A DNA stretch of 57,615 nucleotides from a virus. The notes below the pieces were generated by a model. That model worked only from the letters and a program-made list of their open reading frames with translations. It searched no databases and had not been told where the DNA came from. Position numbers and translations under genes: made by a program. The stretch covers positions 1-57,615 of the IMG/VR virus record IMGVR_UViG_3300045911_000150; one strand, 5' to 3'. Below, in pieces: positions 16,901 through 25,065 of the stretch (the first letter of the stretch is position 1; every line of letters starts with the position of its first letter).

Positions 16901-18118
16901 TTCGACACCACGATGCGCTGGGCGTCGTCGAGCAGCTACTACCTGGAGACCATGACGCGACTGACCGCTGCGCTGGCTGCGCGTGAGGTTGCGCTGAAAC
17001 AGGGCAAGACTGCGGACCAGGCTGTCGAGTATGCGACCGATGTCGTGCGCGAGGCGATGCTGGACTATACCGAGAGCAACCGGGCTCGGGCGTTCGGAAA
17101 GCAAGGCCTCGCAGCGCAGTTCACGCCTCTCGCTACGGCGTTCCTGAGCTTCCAGTTCCTCATGCTGGAGAAGTACAGCCGGGAGATCGGCACAGCATTC
17201 ATCAGCTCGGCGGCTACTCCGCAGGAGAGGGCGGCAGCGCGGCGGTGGCTGGCGTCGCACATGGCTTCCATGACCGTGCTGGCCGGGTCTTTGGGCCTGC
17301 CGTTCGTCACCGTGATCGCCCGCGCGATCGACGCGCTGAAGGAGCTGCTGAGCGACGACGAGGAGCCGTTCGACTCCAGGATCGCCTACCGGAACTTCCT
17401 GGCCGACATCTTCGGGCAGGACGTGGCCGAGGTGCTGGCGCGCGGGCTTCCGCGTGCGGTCGGGTTCGACATCTCGGGCCGCATCGGAGCGGCCGACATC
17501 TTGCCGTTTTCGCAGCTCATCGCGGATCGTCGCGACTGGGACGACGCGCTGAACGACATGGCTGCGCGGACTTACGGCTCGGCGTTCAGCATCCTGCAGG
17601 GCATGCTGAAAGGCGGGCAGCGGATCGCGGACGGCGACATTCTGGGCGGGATGCGAGAGGCGCTGCCGGTGGCCGTGCGAAACCCTCTGGAGGCGGTGCG
17701 TTACACGCAGGAGGGCATCGTCGACCGGCGGGGGAACCTGCTGCCGATCGAGCCGTCGGCGATGATGGTGGTCTGGCAGGCGCTCGGCCTGACCCCGGCC
17801 GAGCGGGCCGAGTACAGCGAGGCGAACTTCGCTGCGTCAGCGCGTCGGGGTGTCTTGGGACGCTCGGCGACGCGGATCCGCCAGACTGTCGCGCGGGCGG
17901 TGCAGACGGGCGACCAGGAGGCGCTGCGGGCGGCGCTGGAGCGCGTCAGGGAGTTCGACGCGAATGTGTCCCCGGCCTTCCGCATCGGGCCGAATCTTGC
18001 GACTTCCGTGCAGCAGGCTGTCCGGCGACGCGAAATGGCGCAGGCGATGGGGGCACCGCTGGGGCTGGCGCCGCAAGACCTCATGGGGCAGAATGCGCTG
18101 CGGTTCGCAAACTTCTGA
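10931..18118 (+). CDS. Giant internal virion/ejection protein (2395 aa) with zincin-like motif
   Basis: This single frame is about 12% of the map. The N-terminal 280 residues are Ala/Gly-rich with hydrophobic helices. Residues about 590-1000 form a long Gln/Arg/Ala coiled coil with three 95-100-residue repeats. A domain at about 1000-1290 carries HEVLGH (1160-1165) followed by an EE pair (1220-1221), matching a HEXXGH-type zinc peptidase. The C-terminal region holds NYFLAWNPGYWLTQITQ (about 1862-1880) and hydrophobic helices near 2110-2135, resembling the C-terminal modules of phage polyvalent proteins. It is probably packaged and ejected with DNA. It lacks RNA-polymerase motifs, so it is not an N4 vRNAP. 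Confidence 0.85.
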   Translation: MSTNPFTGEYTSPFAAANGLPRYDGPRRWEDPPGTMVSRALGRGIDIMQQNLGSAVEGIGNVTGIRALADYGADVVRRNQAQIDASRAMESDGPLSYFVSLLGENAPQLALSVGAPLVGGLMRAAQGFRVGAAASAGFNYAMLAGEARETQRAENERQGLGAPINEAAAFGAAVPAAALDTLSGVMQARLATRFARATAEGRPFFSAATARDVAGAAARGAATEAPTEAGQQAILRAQAGQSLTDREAALEILEAGMAGAILGGTLSGGARTLGALRRPAQQVTNEDIVQTVDAELGSAEQPDPRQPGLLQPGEAGPGRTLQNVPTPVLVEQLMAAQQRELSGQASREDVTARQMLQAELRQREREAAESEQAQPVVDQQQYALPSQQGDLFPGVAPPPAPPALAQPPRPAQRSLFGVQEMGPQRPFGTLSDRELEARFLEARKQEAAAERPQEVRETTRLRQMLQAEMRRRDAERAEVEARQAEGTEDQRRFARPSQQGDLFDGETLLAQRAERDGMAAIRQEMSSIAQAMGLSPRSKFAQRLSVTSPEELLNAVLDGLERTNAPDFDPKTEGDLSRVLQRISYALGVGRDFDAEIGALEAQRDQLRRETGLRTQESASQFRAMTQEMNALMARKDMYERVVAERRAAAEAAAQAQAREQALAARRAQARAAVEARMRDRQRGRDMAAALAQERAREQAEAQARAQAEAERNPLMAARLQEAQARRAQAEAQARLSRQRQQEFEAAQQQRRDADVRRARQQAADQLLARQNAEMLEQLREDVRAKRAELRAAAQRNPIMADRLREAMAAAEQRLRQEQERQAQEAQAKAQAEAQARLSRQRQQEFEVAEQQRRDADVRAARQQAVEQRLAQQNAEMLAQLRENVRAKRAELREAEQRNPIMADRLREAMAAAEQRLQQEQERQAQAEAQARLSRQRQQELAAAEQQRRDADVLAAERQAREQIGEQVLASREPWMERGSPEALARLQQGAVERRQAQAAQKPAVIVSEARKGNTFEMTTADGVTYRLDKRRDGFYLNNQRVGRTIETAREGVRRYHDAERGIMRRANKVFDAEFESVADVSPAGSPLPGRADMIRNYIAQATRGWAAAPGNVVVVDSYADLPAGLADADTAGVIDTNGDVYIVADAHQHPMLAVGTLFHEVLGHRGLRLLYGRARADVLENLYENSQRVRDLVQEWEASYSPDVFQRSYGDLPLHLRVEEALATMSEGGPIRATLLDRMKKVIADFARRLGLKVQFSEAQIRAIMAQAHELAMAQGSVERDLSTPAMGRPARRAVGPVATPSQIAELAKQYKDPVLAAPILRLASVAASGVPDTPQGDQTIVQRLIKAVTGVTNRAQSTNVREAARAAGVYYQSLGHLVNTYGDLFKITTRDGRQTNALKEFQRGRDLRASVREIIGRVANQAMDSFAKLSPTAQQDTLDLMTGTFLQLDPGKRLEDHAHLTPAERAARRSEHAKLVEARNRLARDGNLSAYDNMVHTMRATYLQQHTMDLYDLIRATPEIRQRIQAAGSNPILKFAEAHRIQGSPQKIEQFWDKELKELLVQTKAFVAQQTTTKATDPQMLKFSSMVGAIREEVDSIEHEVRAMNDYPYFHLGRFGKYYASFQLRSVPGPNNTRLPDPRAVRVVQERLKAIGMDNVVLSENADGSSVFIRVESPAAADTIQKMAQDLMAEGVVDDKVPPKAGEVDPLAELPESARKTLDSLLLEVEARNAPTTADTPETSAVKAEYVARLKADLKAAFLARLPDSSVAKVMARRGFKAGFDKDMLRAFALRMQVASNSAASRLAANITGDAINEMTTAVSNARAGDSSKWTMTTVLRELMKREATAPDTMATNFIDAMRAFNHNYFLAWNPGYWLTQITQLQTNLWPELVKSGMSYKDAFGAMQRGFGPAFQITKAVIADAKKRGFARYGADATVTTEVLDKIQLLPDPAKDAELKQFILRMYLRGSIDIGSASRELGRVAEGRAEGKFDTTMRWASSSSYYLETMTRLTAALAAREVALKQGKTADQAVEYATDVVREAMLDYTESNRARAFGKQGLAAQFTPLATAFLSFQFLMLEKYSREIGTAFISSAATPQERAAARRWLASHMASMTVLAGSLGLPFVTVIARAIDALKELLSDDEEPFDSRIAYRNFLADIFGQDVAEVLARGLPRAVGFDISGRIGAADILPFSQLIADRRDWDDALNDMAARTYGSAFSILQGMLKGGQRIADGDILGGMREALPVAVRNPLEAVRYTQEGIVDRRGNLLPIEPSAMMVVWQALGLTPAERAEYSEANFAASARRGVLGRSATRIRQTVARAVQTGDQEALRAALERVREFDANVSPAFRIGPNLATSVQQAVRRREMAQAMGAPLGLAPQDLMGQNALRFANF

Positions 18119-18133
18119 GCCAAGGAGTCCGGG

Positions 18134-18502
18134 ATGAACGTCGCGAACTACCCGATCACCGTCCATCAGGGCGCGACCTATACTCTCGCGCTCACGTGGA
18201 GGGTGGACGGCAACCCGGTCGACCTGACCGACTGGTCGGCGCGGATGCAGTTGCGGCGCAGGCACAAGGACGAGGCCGTGTGGGTCAGCCTGACCTCGGA
18301 TGTGGGTGGGGGCATTGTCTTGGGCGGTCCGGCCGGCACGATCAGCATTCGTATCGAGGCAGACGAGACCGCCACGCTGCCGGCGCCTCAGACCGGGGTC
18401 TATGACCTGGAGCTGGAGCACACCGATGGCACGGTGCGACGCATTCTGGAGGGGCTTGTGCGCGTCACGCCGGAGGTCACGCGGCCGGAGGTCACGCCGT
18501 GA
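18134..18502 (+). CDS. Putative tail/baseplate beta-sandwich protein (122 aa)
   Basis: AAGGAG precedes ATG by 8 nt. The sequence [34 protein letters not shown], read in shorter blocks, is a typical phage beta-sandwich, ending in [18 protein letters not shown]. Similar small proteins precede tail-fibre genes in many phages and are thought to link fibres to the tail. The stop overlaps the fibre gene (GTGA). Confidence 0.7.
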   Translation: MNVANYPITVHQGATYTLALTWRVDGNPVDLTDWSARMQLRRRHKDEAVWVSLTSDVGGGIVLGGPAGTISIRIEADETATLPAPQTGVYDLELEHTDGTVRRILEGLVRVTPEVTRPEVTP

Positions 18503-21483
18503 GCACGCTGGAAATCGTCGAGGGATCGGCCGAGACCGTCTTCATCCCGGTGCCGCAAGCAGATCAACTCGTCATCGAGTCTGGCGGCCCGCCCGGAGCG
18601 CAAGGCCCTGCGGGGCCGCCCGGCCCGCAAGGCGACCCCGGCCCGCCTGGTCCGATCGGCCCGGCTGGCCCGGCTGGCCCGGCTGGCCCGGCTGGCCCTC
18701 AAGGCCCTGCAGGTGCCGCCGGTGCGCCCGGCCCCCAAGGACCCCCAGGCCCCGCAGGCCCCGCAGGTCCGCCCGGCCCCGCAGGTCCGCAGGGAACGCC
18801 GGGCGCGGATGGCGCTCCGGGTGCGGTCGGTCCGGCTGGTCTGACCGGCCCGCAGGGGCCTGCAGGCCCCACTGGTCTGACAGGTCCGGCTGGCCCGGCT
18901 GGTCCGGCTGGTCCGCAGGGGCCTGCTGGGCCGACCGGCGCGACCGGAGCAACCGGCCCGCAAGGCCCTGCCGGGCCGCAAGGCCCTGCGGGTGATCCGG
19001 GGCTGCAGGGCCCTCCCGGACCTGCGGGCCCTGCGGGGCCTCCGGGCAACCCTGGGCCTCCGGGTGACGTTGGTCCGGCCGGACCTCCGGGTGCCGTGGG
19101 TCCTGCAGGCCCCATTGGTCTGACAGGCCCGGCTGGTCCGGCTGGTCCGGCTGGTCCGCAGGGTCCGACAGGCGCGACCGGTCCGCAGGGGGTTCCAGGT
19201 GCTGTCGGCCCGGCAGGCCCGGCTGGCCCCGCGGGCCCGCAAGGTCCGCAAGGTCCGCAAGGTCCGCAAGGTCCGCAGGGGCCGACCGGCCCCGTCGGCC
19301 CGCAAGGCCCCGTTGGTCCCGCCGGCCCCGTCGGCCCGCAAGGACCGCAAGGCACAGGACTCACGCTGCTGGGGGAGCTGGATGACGTAGGCGACCTCCC
19401 AGGGTCTGCGACGCTAGGCGACGGCTACCTGATCGACGGCGAGCTCTGGGTCTGGAACGGCACGGACTGGGTGAACGCAGGTCAGGTGCAGGGTCCTGCA
19501 GGCCCTCAGGGCCCTGAAGGACCTGCAGGCGCGACAGGCGCGACTGGTCCGCAGGGGCCTGCTGGGCCGACCGGCGCGACAGGCGCGACCGGTCCTCAAG
19601 GCCCGCCTGGCCCTGCTGGTCCGACTGGCGCAGCTGGTCCGCAAGGACCTGCGGGGCCGCAAGGTCCGGCAGGTCCGGCTGGCGCGCAGGGTGCTACAGG
19701 CCCTGCAGGGCCGCAAGGCGTGCAAGGCGATCCTGGCCCTGCTGGCCCGACTGGCGCAACTGGTCCGCAAGGACCTGCGGGGCCGCAAGGTCCGGCAGGC
19801 CCGGCTGGCGCGCAGGGTGCTACAGGCCCTGCAGGGCCGCAAGGCGCGCAAGGCGATCCTGGCCCTGCTGGCCCTGCTGGCCCTGCTGGTCCGACTGGCG
19901 CAACTGGTCCGCAAGGGCCTGAGGGGCCGCAGGGCCCTGCGGGAACTCCGCCGCCGTCGCAGAACGTCAACACCGCTCCTGCGGAGGCACTGACCAATTT
20001 CCTCGGGCTGAACGGGTCGGGGGAGCTGGTGCAGACTGCGCCAGGGTCGCTGCCTGCCGGCTCGATTTCCAGAGCGACTCTTGTCGATGGCGTCGCGCTG
20101 AGCGTGATTGGTCGCAGTACGGACAGCGCGGGTGCGGTGGCCGACATCGCCGCAGCGAGCGATCATCAGGTGCTGCGCCGTTCGGGCAGCGAAATCGGCT
20201 TCGGCGCCGTGGCCCTGGATCAGAGCGCAGCCGTGACCGGCCTTCTGGCACTGACCAACGGCGGCACCGGTGCCAGCACGGCCGCGGCCGCACGCACCAA
20301 CCTGGGGCTGGGTAGCGCGGCGACCGAGACCGCGGCGGCCCTGCGCGACCGCAGCACGCACACTGGCACGCAGTCGGTCAGCACACTGACTGGCGAACTA
20401 CCTGTCGCCAACGGCGGCACCGGTGCAAGCACGGCCGCCGCCGCGCGCACCAACCTGGGTCTGGGCAGCGCGGCGACCGAGACCGCGGCGGCCCTGCGTG
20501 ACCGAAGCACCCACACTGGCACGCAATCGGTCAGCACACTGACTGGCGAACTACCTGTCGCCAACGGTGGCACCGGTGCCAGCACGGCAGCCGCCGCGCG
20601 CACCAACCTGGGGCTGGGTAGTGCGGCGACCGAGACCGCGGCGGCCCTGCGCGACCGCAGCACGCACACCGGCACTCAACCGGTGGACACGTTGACCGGA
20701 GTGTTACCTGTCGCCAACGGCGGCACCGGTGCCAGCACGGCCGCCGCTGCGCGCACCAACCTGGGGCTGGGCACTGCCGCCACCGCGGCCGTGACGACCA
20801 GCGCGACCGACAACACCGCCGGTCGGCTGCTGAAGACGGGCGACAGCGCGAATCTTCTGTCCGCAAGCCCGTCGCGGCGCATGACAATCGGCGGCACGGC
20901 CAATTCCATCACCCTGCAGACCGGCCCGTCCCCAGTTTTCACCGGCACCCCGCCCACGGGCCTGCAGCTGCGCTTCCGCGCGACGGCGGCCAACACCGGC
21001 GCGACCACCATTGCGCTGGACGGCGGCTCGTCCATCGCTTGCCGGACCGTCACTGGAGTGGCTCTGCCTTCGGGCTATATTCGCACAGATGTCGAGACCG
21101 AGGCAGTATTCGACGGGACTTTCTGGGTGCTACGGCGCTGGCCTGAAATCGGGTCCAATGGAAATGGAAGATTTCAGCGTCTGGAAACAGGCCAAATGAC
21201 GTGCTGGCGTGATCCTTTCACTATCACCGGCCTCAGTGTCGCGACAAACGGCATTTACAATTCCCCGCAATACGATTTCCCGGCGGAGTTTTCCGGGCAG
21301 CCGTGCCGAAACTATGACGGAATGACCACCACCGGCAGCGGCGCCCGACTGCCGAATGCACTGGTAGACGACAGCTATACATCTAATTCGGTGCCGTGGA
21401 GATTCACCTTCAGGAATGTGCACGCCACGACGATCACGCAAATCACCAAGGTGCAGATGACTGCCATCGGGCGCTGGTATTGA
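18499..21483 (+). CDS. Collagen-like tail fibre protein (994 aa)
   Basis: It starts at GTG. After about 30 residues comes a Gly-X-Y collagen-like stretch (about 31-285, mostly [10 protein letters not shown]-type triplets), a short globular insert containing [14 protein letters not shown] (about 286-330), and a second collagen stretch (about 331-484). Three complete 51-residue repeats and a partial fourth follow (DNA units from 20260, 20413, 20566 and 20719), each with [14 protein letters not shown] and HTGTQ. A C-terminal receptor-tip domain ends the protein. It is probably a trimeric fibre for host recognition. Repeat-rich DNA here can recombine. Confidence 0.88.
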   Translation: MSTLEIVEGSAETVFIPVPQADQLVIESGGPPGAQGPAGPPGPQGDPGPPGPIGPAGPAGPAGPAGPQGPAGAAGAPGPQGPPGPAGPAGPPGPAGPQGTPGADGAPGAVGPAGLTGPQGPAGPTGLTGPAGPAGPAGPQGPAGPTGATGATGPQGPAGPQGPAGDPGLQGPPGPAGPAGPPGNPGPPGDVGPAGPPGAVGPAGPIGLTGPAGPAGPAGPQGPTGATGPQGVPGAVGPAGPAGPAGPQGPQGPQGPQGPQGPTGPVGPQGPVGPAGPVGPQGPQGTGLTLLGELDDVGDLPGSATLGDGYLIDGELWVWNGTDWVNAGQVQGPAGPQGPEGPAGATGATGPQGPAGPTGATGATGPQGPPGPAGPTGAAGPQGPAGPQGPAGPAGAQGATGPAGPQGVQGDPGPAGPTGATGPQGPAGPQGPAGPAGAQGATGPAGPQGAQGDPGPAGPAGPAGPTGATGPQGPEGPQGPAGTPPPSQNVNTAPAEALTNFLGLNGSGELVQTAPGSLPAGSISRATLVDGVALSVIGRSTDSAGAVADIAAASDHQVLRRSGSEIGFGAVALDQSAAVTGLLALTNGGTGASTAAAARTNLGLGSAATETAAALRDRSTHTGTQSVSTLTGELPVANGGTGASTAAAARTNLGLGSAATETAAALRDRSTHTGTQSVSTLTGELPVANGGTGASTAAAARTNLGLGSAATETAAALRDRSTHTGTQPVDTLTGVLPVANGGTGASTAAAARTNLGLGTAATAAVTTSATDNTAGRLLKTGDSANLLSASPSRRMTIGGTANSITLQTGPSPVFTGTPPTGLQLRFRATAANTGATTIALDGGSSIACRTVTGVALPSGYIRTDVETEAVFDGTFWVLRRWPEIGSNGNGRFQRLETGQMTCWRDPFTITGLSVATNGIYNSPQYDFPAEFSGQPCRNYDGMTTTGSGARLPNALVDDSYTSNSVPWRFTFRNVHATTITQITKVQMTAIGRWY

Positions 21484-21494
21484 GGGAGGCCACA

Positions 21495-21797
21495 ATGATC
21501 CTGACCTTGAGCCCCATCAGCGCCTTTCGTCCAGAGACGACGATTTTCGTCTTAGGCGACGTGCTGACGGTCGATGGCATCCCCTACGACCTGTCTCCGG
21601 TGCCCGAGGGCGGCGAGGGATGGCCCGAGGGCGATCACCCCTTCGTCGGGCCGATCCGCCGTGACGGGGGCGCGATTCACGCCACGGTGCGCGTGTTTCT
21701 GGGCCCGACCGCCGCGCCCGACCAGCCCGACAGCCCCTGGACGGTCGAGGCCGGGGACGGCCCCGTCGCCATCCCCTGCGCGAGGACCCCGGCATGA
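21495..21797 (+). CDS. Tail-fibre accessory protein (100 aa)
   Basis: GGAGG precedes ATG by about 8 nt. The sequence starts MILTLSPISAFRPETT and contains PFVGPIRRDGG and RVFLGPTAAPDQPDSPW. Small proteins of this type occur directly downstream of fibre genes in alphaproteobacterial phages and prophages, paired with the next gene. The stop overlaps the next start (ATGA). The role is likely fibre assembly or a small fibre component, by context only. Confidence 0.65.
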   Translation: MILTLSPISAFRPETTIFVLGDVLTVDGIPYDLSPVPEGGEGWPEGDHPFVGPIRRDGGAIHATVRVFLGPTAAPDQPDSPWTVEAGDGPVAIPCARTPA

Positions 21798-22117
21798 CCT
21801 TTGCCCTGACCATCCGCACCTCCGACGAGCTGGCGGCTGAGGCCCGCGCCGCGGCCGAGCGCGACATCGCGGCGGCTATCGACGCCCGGGTCGAGGCGCA
21901 GGCCCGGGAGCTCGGCTACAACTCGGCCGCGCACCTGGCTGGCTACGTCAGCTCGACCGTGCCGCAGTGGGCGGCTGAGGCGCAGGCTTTCGTGGCATGG
22001 CGCGACGCGGTCTGGCTAGCGGCTTTCGAGGTGCAGACGCAAGCTCTCGCGGCCCAAGAGGTACCGAGCCTCGATGATGTGCTGGCCGCCCTTCCGGCGT
22101 GGGAGGGCGTGCCGTGA
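21794..22117 (+). CDS. Putative tail-fibre assembly chaperone (107 aa)
   Basis: A helical, Ala-rich protein whose central YVSSTVPQWAAEAQAFVAWRD, split as short blocks, resembles tail-fibre assembly chaperones (XkdW/DUF4376-like pattern of Trp and Ala around W-x-A-F-V-A-W-R-D). ATGA overlap upstream and GTGA overlap downstream indicate coupled translation within the fibre cassette. Assignment is by pattern and position. Confidence 0.6.
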   Translation: MTFALTIRTSDELAAEARAAAERDIAAAIDARVEAQARELGYNSAAHLAGYVSSTVPQWAAEAQAFVAWRDAVWLAAFEVQTQALAAQEVPSLDDVLAALPAWEGVP

Positions 22118-22308
22118 CAATCGCTCTGTCGGGAGGAAACGGTCTGCTTGTCGGGAACTTTCCCGGCGGGTTGCGGTTGCTGACCGCGACGCTTCCGGTG
22201 ATCCAGCAGGTCTACGATCCGCCGAATGGCGATAACGTCATCCTGAACTTCACCGGAACCTACACACCGCCGAATGGCGACAACGTCATTTTGAACTTTA
22301 CCAACTGA
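22114..22308 (+). CDS. Small fibre-cassette protein with duplicated PPNGDNVILNF motif (64 aa)
   Basis: It starts at GTG 22114 in a GTGA overlap. The last 30 residues are a tandem duplication of Y-x-PPNGDNVILNF-T. This motif recurs in short phage and bacterial tail-associated proteins of unknown function, apparently as a beta-hairpin stacking unit. It lies between the chaperone-like gene and a predicted receptor-binding protein. Confidence 0.65.
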   Translation: MTIALSGGNGLLVGNFPGGLRLLTATLPVIQQVYDPPNGDNVILNFTGTYTPPNGDNVILNFTN

Positions 22309-22315
22309 GGAAAAA

Positions 22316-23200
22316 ATGGCTCAATTCACGAAAATCTTTCCGTCACGGTTTCAGACTGACGGAACGGTTATTCCCGCAGGGAACTCTGCGTTCAGCGATT
22401 TGACGCTTGGGACGGGGTTGACGAACTGGCGACCTTGGTATGAGTTTCCCGGATGCTTTGCGCGCGAGGGCGGTAGTGGGAACGGAATGTCGCTGCGCAT
22501 TACCGCGAACGATACCGCGACCCAGGATCACGAAATCCTTGCGGTTCTTCCCGGCCCCAACGTCAGTCAAAACAGCGCAGTAATGTGCCGTTCCACCGCT
22601 TCCTGGGCCACTCAACCGAATGGGAACATTTGGGCCTATCTTTGGGGGGACGGCAGGCTTTACGTCGAACGCAGAAACACCAGCGGCAACTCGGCGACGG
22701 TCGGCAACATCAACCTCGTTTCCCTCGGGCGGGATACGCGCCCGATCCTGTGCAGGCTAAAGGTTACGGGCGGCGCGGCTTCAACCCGCGTTCGCTGCAA
22801 GGCTTGGTCGTTTCAGCAGAATGAGCCGGGCTCTTGGGACATCGACACGACCCTTAGCATAACGGTGAATGCTGACGGATACCCCGTTCTTTGCAGAACT
22901 GGAACGGGGTGGCCTGGTTTCCTCGGAATGGCGTTTTCGGTCGGGACCGACAGCGATGAGGCCCCGAACTTCGTAGGCACCATCTCGGGACAAGTTCAGG
23001 TCAACGGAACCCCCCAGAGCGGCCGAACCGTTCGGGCAGTCGCCCGCGAAGACCCGGGCTATCATTGGGACGCAGTCAGCGATGGCTCTGGAAACTTCAG
23101 CCTGAAAGTCCTCAAGGACTTCACCTACGCTGTCTACGCCATGGATGTTCTTGTAGGCGACTTCAACGCCGTGATCTACGACAAGATCGTGCCTGTCTGA
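22316..23200 (+). CDS. Putative receptor-binding/tail protein (294 aa)
   Basis: ATG follows the sequence GAGGAAAAA. Residues about 1-215 form a beta-rich domain with Trp and Gly (NWRPWYEFPGCFAREGG, WGDGRLYVERRNTSG) resembling lectin-like virion domains. Residues about 225-294 look like a carboxypeptidase-regulatory-type beta sandwich (SGQVQVNGTPQSGRTVRAV, SDGSGNFSLKV). The region is less GC-rich than the fibre gene, which hints at separate acquisition. A receptor-binding role is inferred. Confidence 0.65.
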   Translation: MAQFTKIFPSRFQTDGTVIPAGNSAFSDLTLGTGLTNWRPWYEFPGCFAREGGSGNGMSLRITANDTATQDHEILAVLPGPNVSQNSAVMCRSTASWATQPNGNIWAYLWGDGRLYVERRNTSGNSATVGNINLVSLGRDTRPILCRLKVTGGAASTRVRCKAWSFQQNEPGSWDIDTTLSITVNADGYPVLCRTGTGWPGFLGMAFSVGTDSDEAPNFVGTISGQVQVNGTPQSGRTVRAVAREDPGYHWDAVSDGSGNFSLKVLKDFTYAVYAMDVLVGDFNAVIYDKIVPV

Positions 23201-23213
23201 CCGCTGACCGCAC

Positions 23214-23242
23214 TTGCCGTTCGCCCTTGGAGCGAGTAGACA
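23214..23242 (+). promoter_or_regulatory. Candidate sigma70-type promoter for the lysis cassette
   Basis: TTGCCG, a 17-bp spacer and TAGACA lie in the 65-bp gap before the lysis genes. This spacing matches the other promoter candidates in the genome, but the -10 is weak. Confidence 0.4.
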
Positions 23243-23265
23243 CCTGAACTAGTTGGAGGGCGCAG

Positions 23266-23640
23266 ATGACGGTTACACTGCCAGAGGTATGGAGCGTTTC
23301 CGTCGGTGCCCTTGCGGGCCTGATCGTGGCCATGGTCGTCGCAGTATGGGCTGCGGCGGCGGCCTACTGGAGCGTCATGCGCGGGATTGCGGAGTTGCGT
23401 GCCAGTGTGGCAGCCGGTCTGCACGACGTGCAGAAAGACCTTGATCGCTTGCGGGAGCGAAACATGGAGCGAGACACCCGCACGACCGCGAGCGACCTCA
23501 AGCTGACCGAGCTGGATCGAACGATCGCCGTGCTGCAAGAGCGTGTTCGAGAAATGGAGAACAAGCTCGATCAGGTGCTTCGCTTGATCGAACGAAGCGC
23601 GCTAGCTGCGCGTCGGCGCAAGGGGGAGGACGAAGAATGA
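23266..23640 (+). CDS. Lysis-cassette membrane protein with coiled coil (124 aa)
   Basis: GGAGGG precedes ATG by about 8 nt. There is one hydrophobic segment (about 11-36, LAGLIVAMVVAVWAAAAAYW) and then a charged coiled coil (about 45-105). Its stop overlaps the endolysin start (ATGA). The layout suggests a holin-like or spanin/holin-accessory protein with the coiled coil in one compartment. Which role it plays cannot be decided from sequence alone. Confidence 0.65.
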   Translation: MTVTLPEVWSVSVGALAGLIVAMVVAVWAAAAAYWSVMRGIAELRASVAAGLHDVQKDLDRLRERNMERDTRTTASDLKLTELDRTIAVLQERVREMENKLDQVLRLIERSALAARRRKGEDEE

Positions 23641-24455
23641 TTGCAGCGCAGCGGTTCGAGCGAGTCATGGCGGAGGTGTTCCGTCACGAGGGGGGCTATG
23701 TGGACCACCCGCGCGACCCCGGCGGAGCCACCAACATGGGGATCACTCACCGCACGCTGGCCGACTGGCGCGGGCGCCCGGTGACCAAGGACGATGTGCG
23801 CAACCTGACCCGCACCGAGGCGATGGCGATCTACCGGGCGCGCTACTGGGCGCCGGTGCGTGGAGACGAGCTTCCGGCCGGGCTGGATTTTGTGGCGATG
23901 GATGCGGGTGTGAACGCCGGCCCCCGTCGCGGAATCGAGTGGCTGCAGCGCGGCATCGTTGCGGCAGGGCAGCCCATCCGCGTGGATGGCGCGATCGGCC
24001 CTGAGACGATCAGCGCAGCTCAAACGGTCAGGGCTGCCGGGCGCGTGGTCGAGGCTGTGAGGGCGGCCTGCGCGGCGCGGCTGGCGTTCAAGCGTCGGCT
24101 GGCCACGTGGGATGTGTTCGGGCGGGGCTGGTCGCGGCGGGTGGCTGAGGTCGAGGCCAAGGCCGTGCGCTGGGCGGTCGAGGATACGGGGCAGCCCGCA
24201 CGGCCGACGCTGATCGCTCAGGAGACGCGGGCGCACTGGGACGAGGTTGCGGCGCAGCGCAACGCGGGCGCGGCTGTTGTGGCCACGCCCGCGGCAGGTG
24301 TGGGCGTCGACCAGGCTGTGGGCGCCGTGAGCTGGGGCTGGATTCCGGTCATTGTCATCGGGTCGGTCGTCGTGCTTGTCTTCGCGCGACAGGTGGTCGA
24401 GGCGCGGGAGCGGAAGCAAGCCTACCGCAACGAGGCGCTGGAGGCGAAGCCATGA
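23637..24455 (+). CDS. Endolysin, glycoside hydrolase 108 family with C-terminal TM segment
   Basis: The protein has 272 residues. HEGGYVDHPRDPGGATNMGI (17-36) is the GH108 (N-acetylmuramidase) signature, with E18 the expected catalytic acid. A putative peptidoglycan-binding region follows (about 100-180). Unusually, a hydrophobic helix sits near the C-terminus (about 225-255, WGWIPVIVIGSVVVLVFA) before a basic tail. It cleaves cell-wall glycan at lysis. The TM tail would tether it to the inner membrane until release or collapse. It is coupled to both neighbours by ATGA overlaps. Confidence 0.9.
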   Translation: MIAAQRFERVMAEVFRHEGGYVDHPRDPGGATNMGITHRTLADWRGRPVTKDDVRNLTRTEAMAIYRARYWAPVRGDELPAGLDFVAMDAGVNAGPRRGIEWLQRGIVAAGQPIRVDGAIGPETISAAQTVRAAGRVVEAVRAACAARLAFKRRLATWDVFGRGWSRRVAEVEAKAVRWAVEDTGQPARPTLIAQETRAHWDEVAAQRNAGAAVVATPAAGVGVDQAVGAVSWGWIPVIVIGSVVVLVFARQVVEARERKQAYRNEALEAKP

Positions 24456-24664
24456 GGGACTTCCTGCGCGGCTGGCGCACGATCATCGTCAACACGGTCA
24501 CGCTGCTGTTCGTGGCTCTGGAAGTGCTGGTCCCAGTGCTCCACCTGCCCGAGTTCCTTGCGGTGCTGCCGCCCGAGTGGGCGCCCTACGTCGTGCTTGG
24601 GCTGGCGGTGGTCAACATCCTGCTGCGCGTCGACACGCGCACACCACCGGGGCGCAGCGAATGA
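24452..24664 (+). CDS. Small putative holin, two TM segments (70 aa)
   Basis: Two hydrophobic helices are visible: about 10-33 (TIIVNTVTLLFVALEVLVPV) and about 44-60 (WAPYVVLGLAVVNILL). N- and C-termini are charged. The size, topology and position beside the endolysin are those of class II-like holins or membrane pinholins. Start and stop overlap the neighbouring genes (ATGA). Confidence 0.7.
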   Translation: MRDFLRGWRTIIVNTVTLLFVALEVLVPVLHLPEFLAVLPPEWAPYVVLGLAVVNILLRVDTRTPPGRSE

Positions 24665-24723
24665 TTCGGGCGCTGGTGAGCTGGCTGACCAGCGGTGTGC
24701 TGGACCGGCTGCGGCGCCCTTGA
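24661..24723 (+). CDS. Micro-protein MIRALVSWLTSGVLDRLRRP (20 aa)
   Basis: ATG overlaps the holin-like stop (ATGA), and the 20-residue product is amphipathic with a basic end (RLRRP). Similar short peptides follow holins in other phages. It may be a lysis-associated membrane-active peptide or a coupling relay. Evidence is the overlap and amphipathicity only. Confidence 0.45.
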   Translation: MIRALVSWLTSGVLDRLRRP

Positions 24724-24774
24724 CAGCGCCCACCCTCTGAGCGAGGGTGAAGGCCTCCCTGGGCTGGGCAGAAG

Positions 24775-25059
24775 ATGGCAGAAACGCGCAAGGGCATGGT
24801 GTCTGCAAGCGACCCGCGCCTCAAGCGCGCGGGGGTCGCGGGGTTCAACAAGCCCAAGGCGACCCCCTCCCATCCGACCAAGAGCCACATCGTCGTCGCC
24901 AAGTCCGGCGACCAGATCAAGACGATCCGCTTCGGTGAGCAGGGCGCCAAGACCAACCAGAGCGCCAAGCAGCGCGAGGCCTTCAAGGCCCGGCACGCCA
25001 AGAACATCGCCAAGGGCAAGATGTCGGCGGCGTGGTGGGCGAACAAGGTCAAATGGTGA
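24775..25059 (+). CDS. Conserved basic phage protein (94 aa)
   Basis: The pattern SHIVVAKSGDQIKTIRFGEQGA followed by KARHAKNIAKGKMSAAWWANKVKW, read in short blocks, matches a small, highly basic protein found in many podoviruses and cyanophages among structural genes. Its function is not established; basic charge suggests DNA or RNA contact within the virion. A modest ribosome-binding site (GGGCAGAAG) lies upstream. Confidence 0.75.
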   Translation: MAETRKGMVSASDPRLKRAGVAGFNKPKATPSHPTKSHIVVAKSGDQIKTIRFGEQGAKTNQSAKQREAFKARHAKNIAKGKMSAAWWANKVKW

Positions 25060-25065
25060 CCACCA

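Noticed and set aside
10931-18118. Giant protein as an N4-type virion RNA polymerase
   Set aside because: It is shorter than N4 vRNAP and I see no single-subunit RNA polymerase motifs; instead there is a zinc-peptidase-like motif.
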